From contig JAMCQI010000070.1 in assembly GCA_023381515.1 (NCBI GenBank), positions 1 through 64,000 of the forward strand: 64,000 bases of DNA. The letters are read 5' to 3'. Position 1 is the first letter of the stretch, and every line of letters starts with the position of its first letter. The position numbers and the translations under genes are program-made. The notes beneath the pieces were generated by a model, which did not search any database, had not been told where the DNA came from, and saw only the letters and a list, made by a program, of their open reading frames with translations. Positions 48,986 through 57,070 of the stretch are shown piece after piece. Source of the DNA: Chloroflexota bacterium (lineage in GTDB: Bacteria > Chloroflexota > Anaerolineae > UBA4142).

Positions 48986-50652
48986 GATCGATCGCTCTCC
49001 TCCACTCTGCCGCGCCTTTGGTTCGGGATTCCAACTCCGGCGCGTGCTGCCGCGTAACGGCGCGGCAGCGCGACCGTCATCCCATTCCAGAGCCAGCGGC
49101 GCAGGCGCGGCTGACCGATCAAGAGCAAGCCGGGGCCCAGGAAAAGCGCCGTGAGAAGCCCGAGACCGATATCCAGATAGCTGATGATGAGCAAGACGAC
49201 ATCTTGATCACGCGACATTTGAAGCGGGGCTTGAGGAGAAATCCCGGGGACGGTTTGGACATTGACCTTGTACAAACCGCGTGCGAGTGACACCACATTC
49301 GCCTGGCCGTGCGAATCGAGTGGAATGATCTGAACGGAATTGTCCGGAAACTGGAGCCGCAGGCTCGATCCGATGGGGAAACCAAAAATCATATCCCGAG
49401 ATTCGAAATGGGCCGTAAAAAGGAGGAGCTGAATTTGCCAAATGTCATTGGGATGCACGTAAAAGCGCTGCTGCATCTGGCTCACGACGTTGGTCCCATT
49501 GATCGTGACCCCCATGACGGAATACTGGAGCGGGCTTTCCTCAAGCCCCGTGAGTCGATTCTCGACCCGCAGCGCGGGCAGCCACTGCATCTGGTCACTC
49601 GGATAGGTGTAGGTCGCGCCATCGCTCCCCTTGATGGTGATATCCGTCACCCGTTTGGGGTCCACGCGATGGGACTCGAGGTCCACAAAGCTCCATCCGG
49701 CCCTGTAACTGATATTGAATCCGACTTCGAGAGGAACTCCATCGGATGGGATGGTCACATCGTGGTAGGAAGTGAAGACATTATCACTCCAGCGCGCGAA
49801 GCTGATCCGCATGTCGTTTTGATTCGAGGTGTAGGGAAGGAGGTCGATATGGTAGACACCAGGGGCCGTGACTGCAAGACGCGCTCTGCCGTCCTTGTCG
49901 GATACAAAGGTCTGCCCGTTGGCCGTAAAGCGCACGCCCGATAGCGCCGGCACGGTTTGCACCTCGATTTCCAGCGGCCTGATCTCTATCTCCATAGTGG
50001 CGCTGGCCGGAGCATCCAGCTGCGAGCCCTTGAAGGTAACGACCACAGCATAGCTGCCGCTGCCCAAGCCGCGCGGTAAAGGTAGGGAGGCCGTCCCAGT
50101 TTCGTCGGTGGTGGCAGTGGCTTGGGCTTGTCCATTAACGGAGAGGTCGAGCGCTTCGCCTGCCATCGGGCTTCCAGCACCGTCGGCCAAGTGGGCCGTA
50201 ATGGAGGCACTCTTTCCCAGCGGTATGGGCCCCAGGGGATCCAAGGTCAGGTGGGACTCGCCAGTGCCGGCGACGTCCAAGCCCTGAGTAATCTGGACCG
50301 GCTGATGGCCGGGGGTTCCATTGAAAATGGCCGTCAAGCGGTAGACCCCGGGAGACAGGCTGTGGATCAAGTAGCTGGCCATGCCGTTCTCATCCGTCTG
50401 CCCTTGTCGGGGATTGTCTCCATTGAGGGACAACTGAATCCCCACACCTGCGATGGGTGTGCCCGGCACGGTCGTCAGGCGAATGACGACCGTGAACTGC
50501 CTGTCTTTGCGCACAGGCCCCGTCGGTTGCAGGAAAGTGATGAGGCTCGGCTCCCCCGGTCCGGAAGCGCTCGCCGCAGGGGCGAACGCGAGCAGAGAAA
50601 AGAGCGTGAGCACTACGGCCAGCCACGCACGCCCCATTCGGCGCCCGATCAT
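48982..50652 (-). CDS. Secreted Ig-like repeat protein with C-terminal membrane anchor
   Basis: 556 residues from ATG 50652, which overlaps the upstream stop (ATGA). A signal peptide (WLAVVLTLFSLLAFAPAASA) is followed by Ig-like domains (FTVVIRLTTVPGTPIAGVGIQLSL, then SITAHLADGAGSPMAGEALDLSV), a carboxypeptidase-regulatory-like segment, and further beta-rich domains. It ends with one membrane helix (LDIGLGLLTALFLGPGLLLIG) and a basic tail. Probably a surface scaffold or an acceptor for glycosylation. No catalytic motif recognised. Confidence 0.7.
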   Translation of the reverse strand: MIGRRMGRAWLAVVLTLFSLLAFAPAASASGPGEPSLITFLQPTGPVRKDRQFTVVIRLTTVPGTPIAGVGIQLSLNGDNPRQGQTDENGMASYLIHSLSPGVYRLTAIFNGTPGHQPVQITQGLDVAGTGESHLTLDPLGPIPLGKSASITAHLADGAGSPMAGEALDLSVNGQAQATATTDETGTASLPLPRGLGSGSYAVVVTFKGSQLDAPASATMEIEIRPLEIEVQTVPALSGVRFTANGQTFVSDKDGRARLAVTAPGVYHIDLLPYTSNQNDMRISFARWSDNVFTSYHDVTIPSDGVPLEVGFNISYRAGWSFVDLESHRVDPKRVTDITIKGSDGATYTYPSDQMQWLPALRVENRLTGLEESPLQYSVMGVTINGTNVVSQMQQRFYVHPNDIWQIQLLLFTAHFESRDMIFGFPIGSSLRLQFPDNSVQIIPLDSHGQANVVSLARGLYKVNVQTVPGISPQAPLQMSRDQDVVLLIISYLDIGLGLLTALFLGPGLLLIGQPRLRRWLWNGMTVALPRRYAAARAGVGIPNQRRGRVEESDRS

Positions 50653-52124
50653 ACCCAGGGCCCCCCTCGTGAAAATTCGGCGTCGATCGGCGGAAGGCGC
50701 CGCCGGTGCACGAGTGCCCATCCGATCACGCCGACGGCGAGCAAGAGCGCCGTCCCATAAAAGGCATAAATGAGGAAAATGTTGGGCACGCGCGGTTCGG
50801 GTGCCCCGCGCACCGAAGAGACAAACTCGGGGGCACGCGGCGGCTGGGCAAAGTCAAAGGCCTCCAAAAAGTTGTTGGCTTGGGCATCGCGACTCGTGAT
50901 CGGCTGCAGCCCCCAATTCTCCTCGATGAACTTGAGCATCGAGGTATAGTCGAGCTGAGTGCTGTCGATCAAGTGCTTGCGCGCGTATGGGCTGATCAGC
51001 AGGCAAGGGACCCGGAACCCGTAACCGTAAGCATCCACCTGCGGTGGCGGCACGTGATCGTACCAGCCGCCCCAATCGTCGTAGGCGAGCATAAAGGCCG
51101 AACTGTCCCACGAACTGCTGCGCTCAAGCTCCTGCAAGAGCTGCTTGACGAACTTTTCGCCCGATTGGATTCTTCCCGGCGGATGTTCGCTCGCACCGGA
51201 GGGAACGATATAGGAGACGGCCGGCAGGGTGCCGTCGTTGAGGTCTTGATAGTATTGACTCAGGTCGACGATGTGGCTCATCAGCTTGGGGTCGTCCAGG
51301 AAGCGATCCATATTCAAGAGGGGCACCCAGATGACCTGAGACTCCCGGTTCGCGTTCTGGGCGCCATTCTGAAAGAGTTGATTGACCGTGCGATAGTTGA
51401 TCGTGGGATCATAGTTCTGAACATAGAATTTCCAGGAGATCCCTTTTTCGTCCAGCCGGTCAAAGATCGTCGTCATGTCGGCATAGCCCGGCCCTTGGGC
51501 GCTCGGTTGCAAGGGCTGGGCGGCGACCCAATAGGCATGGTTGGCGAAACTGCCGTCCATCGCCGAGCTGAACCAGCGGTCGAAGAGAACAAAGTTATCG
51601 GCAAGATTCCAGTAGTAAGAAATATCCGAACCATCGTAATACCCCATCGCGATGCGCCCGTCCACGTTCCGCTGCATCAAGGCAGAGACGAATCCATCCA
51701 TCTTGCCATTGTCGAACTGGGCCTGCGCGATGGGGCGGCTTTCGCCCAACTCGGTGATGGGCTGGTCGCCGAGATGAAACGGCTTGACGCACTGCTTGTC
51801 CGACGCCGACAAGGGATCGACTGGCATACAGACATTGGCGGGGATGCCCTCGGCACCCGGATAGGTGCCAAAGTAATTGTCGAAGGTGTGGTTCTCTTGC
51901 AGGAGCGTGATGAAATGTTTGATGGGCGTCCGCGTGGGCGGATCCGCTTGAGGCCCTTGGGCATGCGCCGCCCCGGCACCCGTCAACAGGGCCAGACCGA
52001 TCGAAAGCAGCGCTGTCATTGCGAAAGTTCGTCGCCCGTCATTGCGAAGGTTCGACCATCGGGGTTTGGATGGACGAACCCGAAGCAATCCCCAAGTTGC
52101 ACGGAGACGGGGGAGCGGTCTCAT
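50649..52124 (-). CDS. Secreted phosphoesterase of the PF04185 (phospholipase C/acid phosphatase AcpA) family
   Basis: 491 residues. The catalytic domain begins HFITLLQENHTFDNYFGTYPG, continues with DGSFANHAYWVAAQP, and holds the metal-ligand segment LAYDDWGGWYDHVPPP followed by FRVPCLLISPYAR, all hallmarks of this family. The signal-like helix (TALLSIGLALLTGAGAAHA) starts at about residue 37; residues 1-35 are encoded by a dispersed DNA repeat, so Met36 (ATG at 52019) may be the real start. A C-terminal helix (FYGTALLLAVGVIGWALV) anchors it. Second gene of the glycosylation operon. Confidence 0.88.
   Translation of the reverse strand: MRPLPRLRATWGLLRVRPSKPRWSNLRNDGRRTFAMTALLSIGLALLTGAGAAHAQGPQADPPTRTPIKHFITLLQENHTFDNYFGTYPGAEGIPANVCMPVDPLSASDKQCVKPFHLGDQPITELGESRPIAQAQFDNGKMDGFVSALMQRNVDGRIAMGYYDGSDISYYWNLADNFVLFDRWFSSAMDGSFANHAYWVAAQPLQPSAQGPGYADMTTIFDRLDEKGISWKFYVQNYDPTINYRTVNQLFQNGAQNANRESQVIWVPLLNMDRFLDDPKLMSHIVDLSQYYQDLNDGTLPAVSYIVPSGASEHPPGRIQSGEKFVKQLLQELERSSSWDSSAFMLAYDDWGGWYDHVPPPQVDAYGYGFRVPCLLISPYARKHLIDSTQLDYTSMLKFIEENWGLQPITSRDAQANNFLEAFDFAQPPRAPEFVSSVRGAPEPRVPNIFLIYAFYGTALLLAVGVIGWALVHRRRLPPIDAEFSRGGPWV
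52012..52100. repeat. CATTGCGAA..GAAGCAATC repeat at the phosphoesterase gene start
   Basis: Two GTCATTGCGAA words, then GACGAACCCGAAGCAATCCCC, repeat the 22230 and 37052 elements. It lies between the overlapping start and the signal-peptide codons of the phosphoesterase gene. Confidence 0.6.
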
Positions 52125-53821
52125 GGATGTACCTCATAGATGATGATAATCGGCTTGTCCGTTTTCTTGCCATCCGGTGTAGTCGTCTCGATCTGTTCGG
52201 TGTGGACCACACGACCGTGATACTTGTTCACATAGTTGAGCAAGGTCTTGGCAAAGAACTGCGAGCGGGATGCCGAGAACGAGTCCCAAACGATATACTG
52301 GAGGTTTCCACTGCGCAGCTGGGCATCGGGATTCAGAATCGGCTCATAGGTCGGATTGCGATGCAGCGGATTGGAACTCACCGAAAGGCCATAGGCCTTG
52401 TGATGGCCGTAGAATTCGATGAGGTTGGCCATTGAAGGCCCCAAGGTCATGAAGGTGGCCCCGACGGGTGTATTCTCCAGAATCCAGGTGCCGGCCTCGC
52501 GCCCTCCGGGAATGCCGCCCGTTCCGGCGGTGAAAGTATTGGTGACGGAGGCTTGCACCTGGGACCAGCTCGAAAGCAAAAGCACGACGGTAATGACGGC
52601 GATGGCGAGGGGCCGAACCCACGTCATATTGAGATGCCGTCTGAACAAATAGAGACCCTCATACCAGTTCCAACGGGCGAGGGTGCGTCCGGCGAGAATC
52701 GCCAACGGCGCCGTAATGGGAAGCGGATACTGAAAGCCCTTGACCGGCCACAACTGGAAGAAAGCGAGTGGCACGGCAATCCACAAGAGTAAGAGTTTCT
52801 CTCGCCAGGTCCCCTCTTGCCGCAGCAGCCACAAACCGGCGAGCGCAGTCAGGATCACCAGGGGGTTGAGCGGCATCGGCAAGTTCATGAGATAAAAGGA
52901 CCATTCGTGGTTGGGGCGGCGAAAGAGCTGCCAGACGAGAAAGTTCTGTCCGGTGCTGCCAGAGCCGGCGAGCGCCAAAGAGAGCGGAAAAGGAGCAATG
53001 ACGACGGCCATGATGACAAAGGAAATGATGACATCGCGGATGCGCACTCGAATCTCGGGGGTGAGGGCAAGAAACGCATAGATGGCGCCCACCATCACAA
53101 TGCCGGTCTCTTTGGCGAGAAAAGTGAGGCCGAGGCCGGCCCCGGCCGCGTAGAGCCAAATCGGGCGTTGGGTGAGCCCGTAGCGCGCAATCAGGTAAAG
53201 GGTCAGTGTCGCCATGGCCGCCATAGGCCCGTCGAGGAGGAACTGTCGATTGACGACGACGAGATAAGGCATGAGCGCGAGAAAGAGCGCGGTCAGCATC
53301 CCGGCGCGCTCTCCATAGAGGAGCTTGCCAGCTTTGTAGCCGAGGAAGATCGTGAGTAGGCCGAACGCCACGGCCACCAGGCGTGCGGCAATGTCGCTCA
53401 CCCCAAATTGGTAGACCAGGGCGAGAACGAATTGAGCGAGCAAGGGGTGCGCACGAAAGATGGGAAAGTAGGGCGTCAGGTTCGGATCTTGAACGATAGC
53501 GGCCGCGGTCCCCGCGTAGACCGCTTCATCCGTGTTAAAACCGAGACTGTTGATTTGCCACAGGCGAAGAAAGGCCCCCTGAGCCATAACGACGGCCAAA
53601 AAAACCCAGTTCATGAGCCTTTCGGCCAGGGAAGACTGAACGAATGCACTGCTTATCGACGGGCCAGCCTGAACCGACGATTCGACCCCGACGAATGTCT
53701 GCGTTGTTTTGGTCAAGCGTCCTAGTGAACGCCCCGGATTCCACATTCTCGATCCCATCTCCAAACCCAGGATCAGGAGCGCCAGTCCCGGGGAAAATAG
53801 CCCAAATCGCAAGTCGAGCAT
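52121..53821 (-). CDS. GT39-like (PMT/ArnT-type) polyprenyl-phosphate-sugar glycosyltransferase
   Basis: 566 residues with about ten membrane helices. The first luminal loop has INSLGFNTDEAVYAGTAAAIVQDP, where the acidic Asp-Glu pair matches the catalytic motif of GT39/GT83 transferases, and PIFRAHPLLAQFVLALVYQFG follows as in that family. It should transfer a sugar from a lipid carrier to a protein or glycan on the outer side of the membrane. First gene of the minus-strand operon down to 43751. If the upstream element is a promoter, the start at 53821 is too early and Met codons at 53758 or 53746 are better. Confidence 0.85.
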   Translation of the reverse strand: MLDLRFGLFSPGLALLILGLEMGSRMWNPGRSLGRLTKTTQTFVGVESSVQAGPSISSAFVQSSLAERLMNWVFLAVVMAQGAFLRLWQINSLGFNTDEAVYAGTAAAIVQDPNLTPYFPIFRAHPLLAQFVLALVYQFGVSDIAARLVAVAFGLLTIFLGYKAGKLLYGERAGMLTALFLALMPYLVVVNRQFLLDGPMAAMATLTLYLIARYGLTQRPIWLYAAGAGLGLTFLAKETGIVMVGAIYAFLALTPEIRVRIRDVIISFVIMAVVIAPFPLSLALAGSGSTGQNFLVWQLFRRPNHEWSFYLMNLPMPLNPLVILTALAGLWLLRQEGTWREKLLLLWIAVPLAFFQLWPVKGFQYPLPITAPLAILAGRTLARWNWYEGLYLFRRHLNMTWVRPLAIAVITVVLLLSSWSQVQASVTNTFTAGTGGIPGGREAGTWILENTPVGATFMTLGPSMANLIEFYGHHKAYGLSVSSNPLHRNPTYEPILNPDAQLRSGNLQYIVWDSFSASRSQFFAKTLLNYVNKYHGRVVHTEQIETTTPDGKKTDKPIIIIYEVHP

Positions 53822-53872
53822 AGCAGACAGGCCGCTTCAAAAGCGTTCCTCGCGCGTTACCTGTATGTAAAC
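53820..53872 (-). promoter_or_regulatory. Shared regulatory element, copy 1 (GT39 operon)
   Basis: Minus strand GTTTAC..GGTAACGCGCG..GGAACGCTTTTGAAG; 47 of 53 bases match the copy at 56887. GGAAC, 16 bases and GTCTGCT resemble an ECF-sigma promoter. It overlaps the annotated GT39 start codon. Confidence 0.6.
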
Positions 53873-53949
53873 GGTGGACACATGACCACGGGGGATTGCT
53901 GTGTGAGGGGGGTTGCTCGAGGAAGCCGTGAAGCGGGCAAAATGAATCC

Positions 53950-53982
53950 GAATAAACTGGCCCGGCACTTGATTGCCGGGCC
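53950..53982 (-). terminator. Terminator of the HprK-like gene
   Basis: GGCCCGGC pairs with GCCGGGCC over an eight-base loop; on the minus strand AGTTTATT follows. It ends the transcript from 56663-54079 and isolates the GT39 operon. Confidence 0.65.
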
Positions 53983-54078
53983 TCCGTTCCTCAAGTCGTC
54001 GCCAAGCAATGTCGGCGATTGTAATCTCCTCTGCTACCTGCGCCTCTGCGGTGAAAAGTTGGACTGGTCAGCCGACTC

Positions 54079-55248
54079 CTAGCTGTGCACCGCGCCGAGC
54101 GCCAAAGCCGGCTGCGGCCGCGGGGCAAAGTACTGGGCGACACCCTCGTTGACCAGGTTTGGTATGCGACGCCACCAGTCAGAGGTAGTGCTGCGGACGA
54201 GCGTTGCGGGGAGTTCCGCAAAGGCCTGGGTCACAATGCTGCGCTCGACCTGGCGCAAGTCCGTATCCTCCCGCTTGTAGAGAAATTCCTTGATGGTGTG
54301 GTAGGGCGGAAAGCCGTAGGCATCGTCACAGTTACTCAGCAAGGTCTCGAGCGCCTCTTTATTATCCAGCCGGATTTCACCCTCGCCGCCGCGTTCGATG
54401 ACAAACAGGCCCGCCAGCTTGGCCCGATGTCCGAGTTTGGCGTTTGGGACCAACTGGGTGACGTGGTATTTGGGCGGGGGGACGACGAACTGGACGAGCG
54501 TGTTGATGGTGGCCATCGGCAGCTTGGTCTGGGCCAAAGCCAGGGCGAACTTGCGGCCCTCCCGCGAATGGATGCGGCTCTGGAAAGGCAATACCATTCG
54601 CAAGCCCCAGGGAAGAGTCTCGGAATTCACCGCATGGAGCGTATGCTGGCTGATGGTCATGGGCTTGGGATAGGTCAGGACGGTACCGTCGGGCGCCACA
54701 AGAGTGAGATCGTCCGAGATAAAGGCGGCGGAATCCGTCCCGCGCCGCTGCTTGTTCAGCATGAGGAGCAAAGTGGTCGTCTTGCCCGTATCGGTCTTGG
54801 CCGTAATCATATAGGCGCGATCGCCAAAACTGACGGTAGCTCCATGAACGAGTGCCCAGCCCTTGCGGACAAAGGTCCAGCGCAGAATCGGCTCGACCAG
54901 GTTGGTATATAGAACATGGGGAGAGTACTTGAGGACCGGAGATGCGACGACGTCAATGGGGTCGCCCATCGTGATCTCCGCCTTGAACCCGAGTGAGCCG
55001 AGCCGTTCGTCATACTGGAAACGATGGAGGCCTGCTCCCGCCGCGATCTCGTCATAAGCGAGGCGGGAAAACCCTCGCGAGTTCAGCGTCCGCCACTGGC
55101 GTCGGCTGTGGTCCGCGACCCCCATGCAAACGCGGATCGTCGGTCGGCGGAGTGGTGTAACTGTGCGAAAACGTGCCAGTTCGGGCAGCTCTGCTTGTGA
55201 ACTTATCGTGATAATGTCGTGGATGTCATAATGGTGAGACCATTGCAT
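54079..55248 (-). CDS. HPr-kinase-like P-loop protein
   Basis: 389 residues. A Walker A motif AKTDTGKTTT at about residue 145 and SDDLTLVAPDG with acidic residues just after resemble the HprK C-terminal kinase fold found in stand-alone proteins, often in polysaccharide or peptide-modification loci. LVHGATVSFGDRAYMI precedes the P-loop as in that fold. No HPr gene or PTS is visible, so the phosphorylated target is unknown. It follows the GT2-GtrA gene after 98 bases and probably shares its promoter. I am unsure of the substrate and whether it is a kinase or a regulator. Confidence 0.65.
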   Translation of the reverse strand: MQWSHHYDIHDIITISSQAELPELARFRTVTPLRRPTIRVCMGVADHSRRQWRTLNSRGFSRLAYDEIAAGAGLHRFQYDERLGSLGFKAEITMGDPIDVVASPVLKYSPHVLYTNLVEPILRWTFVRKGWALVHGATVSFGDRAYMITAKTDTGKTTTLLLMLNKQRRGTDSAAFISDDLTLVAPDGTVLTYPKPMTISQHTLHAVNSETLPWGLRMVLPFQSRIHSREGRKFALALAQTKLPMATINTLVQFVVPPPKYHVTQLVPNAKLGHRAKLAGLFVIERGGEGEIRLDNKEALETLLSNCDDAYGFPPYHTIKEFLYKREDTDLRQVERSIVTQAFAELPATLVRSTTSDWWRRIPNLVNEGVAQYFAPRPQPALALGAVHS

Positions 55249-55346
55249 GGCTCAGCTCCTTTCCTTTTCGAGACAAACTTGCAACCGCGGGGAAGGTTGA
55301 ATCGCTGCAACCGCCGGCAAGCTGGAGGCACAGCCAAGCGCCGTCC

Positions 55347-56663
55347 TCAAACGGCAGGTTTCGTGCCCGAGCTCAGACGCCTGGGCGCCACTCGCCGACC
55401 GGGCTTCTGCCTCGCCCAGATCAGGGTATCGGAAACCGCGTAGCGTGCGAGCACCAGCAGGATCAAAGAGACAAGGTTCGAAATGAGATAGTAGATGCCA
55501 AGCCTGTCGGTTAGCACGGCGATGATTGGCTCGCGCAGAATCAGCGCGGCATTGTTCAGGACAAAGAAGAGGACGAAACGCCTCCCAATGCCGTGGCGCT
55601 CCTGTCGGTGACGAAAGACCCAATACTCGGTGAACATAAAATTCCATGTCGAGGAAGCCACGCTCGCGAAAGCTGCCGAGACCAGATAGTAAACACCCAG
55701 CCGATCGGTCAGGGCAAACAGTGTCACGGAGTTGACGATAATGCCGGTGGCGCCGACGAGGCCGAATTTGACAACCCCCTGGTACTCGTCGCCAAAGCGC
55801 AAGCGCATTAGGAGAGAGAGGTATTTGTACACTTCCTTAGCAGAAGCTTTGCTCTTGCCGGCGTGGCGAGCGCCAAACTCAAAGGGGATTTGTCCGACCT
55901 TCAGGCCGGGAAAGCGCACCAGAATCTCGAGCAGGATTTTAAACCCTTGCGGACGCAGCCGGTCGACGTCAATTGCCTGCCGCCGCACCAGGAAAAATCC
56001 GGTCAACGGATCCTGGACCTTGCGCAAATGCGCGGGAAACATCGCACGGGCCATGATATCCAGCGTGCGCGAGACAAAGGTCCGCAGGGGATTGAGGCCC
56101 TTGTTCCGGCTGATTTTATTCCGGCGGCTGGCAATGACCACATCTGCTTGCGTCGTGTCTGCCTCCGCCAAGAGCTGAGGAATTAGTTCCGGCGGGTGCT
56201 GAAGATCACCGTCCATTACACAGACCCACGATCCGGACGCCGCGCGCAATCCTTCCAGCACAGCACCGCCCAGGCCGTCATTCCTCCGCTCGGGCGGGCG
56301 AATAATTACCTGTGTCCGCAGGGGAAATAGGCCACAGGTTTCCCCAATGATCTCCGCGGTATTGTCCGTGCTGTCATCTACGAAAATGACCTCGGTGGGT
56401 ATCCCCCGAGTGGCTGCTTCCAAACGGCTGAGCAATAGATGGATATTGCCCGCCTCGTTTTTGGTCGGAACGATGATGCTCAGGAGCGGCGGCTGCAGCA
56501 AAAGGGGCACCTCCGCGACCCTGCTGGAGATCGCGAGATCTGGGACCCGCGGCTCTGTCAACACCAAAGAGTTTTCTGCGGCTTGCTTTTGCGAGGCCGA
56601 CGGCAACGCGGCAATGTTTTCTTCCCGTGTTTCCGCAGACACAACGCCTAGACTCGTATCCAT
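55347..56663 (-). CDS. GT2 polyprenyl-phosphate-mannose-synthase-like protein fused to GtrA domain
   Basis: 438 residues. The first 85 are a variable lead; the GT2 domain then shows LSIIVPTKNEAGNIHLLL, VIFVDDSTDNTAE and CVMDGDLQHPPELIPQL, the DPM1-type signature, with VIASRR and GFFLVRRQAIDV. After about residue 290 a GtrA domain with four membrane helices follows (FGLVGATGIIVNSVTLFAL). This fusion makes lipid-linked mannose or a related sugar from a nucleotide sugar on the inner face. It would supply the GT39 enzyme encoded nearby, with GDP-mannose from the manC gene at 60936. Confidence 0.88.
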   Translation of the reverse strand: MDTSLGVVSAETREENIAALPSASQKQAAENSLVLTEPRVPDLAISSRVAEVPLLLQPPLLSIIVPTKNEAGNIHLLLSRLEAATRGIPTEVIFVDDSTDNTAEIIGETCGLFPLRTQVIIRPPERRNDGLGGAVLEGLRAASGSWVCVMDGDLQHPPELIPQLLAEADTTQADVVIASRRNKISRNKGLNPLRTFVSRTLDIMARAMFPAHLRKVQDPLTGFFLVRRQAIDVDRLRPQGFKILLEILVRFPGLKVGQIPFEFGARHAGKSKASAKEVYKYLSLLMRLRFGDEYQGVVKFGLVGATGIIVNSVTLFALTDRLGVYYLVSAAFASVASSTWNFMFTEYWVFRHRQERHGIGRRFVLFFVLNNAALILREPIIAVLTDRLGIYYLISNLVSLILLVLARYAVSDTLIWARQKPGRRVAPRRLSSGTKPAV

Positions 56664-56758
56664 GCAGCCATTGCTCCATCGTATAGTGATTCTGACGGAA
56701 CAGACACCTCTGAGGATAACCCGGCCCAGAAGCGTCTCCCGTTGATAAGCACCACTTT

Positions 56759-56786
56759 AGCAGAGCAGCCATTTCAAAAGCGTTTC
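56759..56786 (-). promoter_or_regulatory. Shared regulatory element, copy 2 (GT2-GtrA/HprK-like unit)
   Basis: Minus strand GAAACGCTTTTGAAATGGCT then CTCTGCTA: the same core, 16-base spacing and TCTGCTA end as copies 1 and 3, but more diverged. It lies about 95 bases upstream of the GT2-GtrA start. Confidence 0.55.
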
Positions 56787-56886
56787 AAAAGGAATCCGAC
56801 CGAATTTCGGGGAAGCAAAAATGAAAGAGGTTGCTCAATTTGAGCTTGACTCGAAGGCAGGCCAATTGCCGATGCAAAAGAGACGG

Positions 56887-56939
56887 GTTTACAGATGGGT
56901 AACGCGCGGGGAACGCTTTTGAAGCGGCCAGTTTGCTAT
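56887..56939 (+). promoter_or_regulatory. Shared regulatory element, copy 3 (TolB-like operon)
   Basis: GTTTAC..GGTAACGCGCG..GGAACGCTTTTGAAG then GTTTGCTAT, 47 of 53 bases identical to copy 1. It faces right and leaves a leader of about 120 bases before ATG 57071. The gap 56664-57070 holds only copies 2 and 3. Confidence 0.6.
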
Positions 56940-57070
56940 TCTGAACCAGCATGTTGCGACGCGGTTATGTGAGCGCGTCCGTGAGGTGCAAAAACTAAAG
57001 CGCGTGGTTAGATTCTTGTCGAGAATTCTTCGCGTTGGTTATGTCCAGAAAAAGCTGACCAGGAGTTGTG

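Noticed and set aside
53820..56939. Transposon bounded by the inverted repeats at 53.8 and 56.9 kb
   Set aside because: The outward-facing copies sit at the 5' ends of two operons, a third copy lies inside, and no transposase or target duplication is visible; a shared promoter element explains them better.
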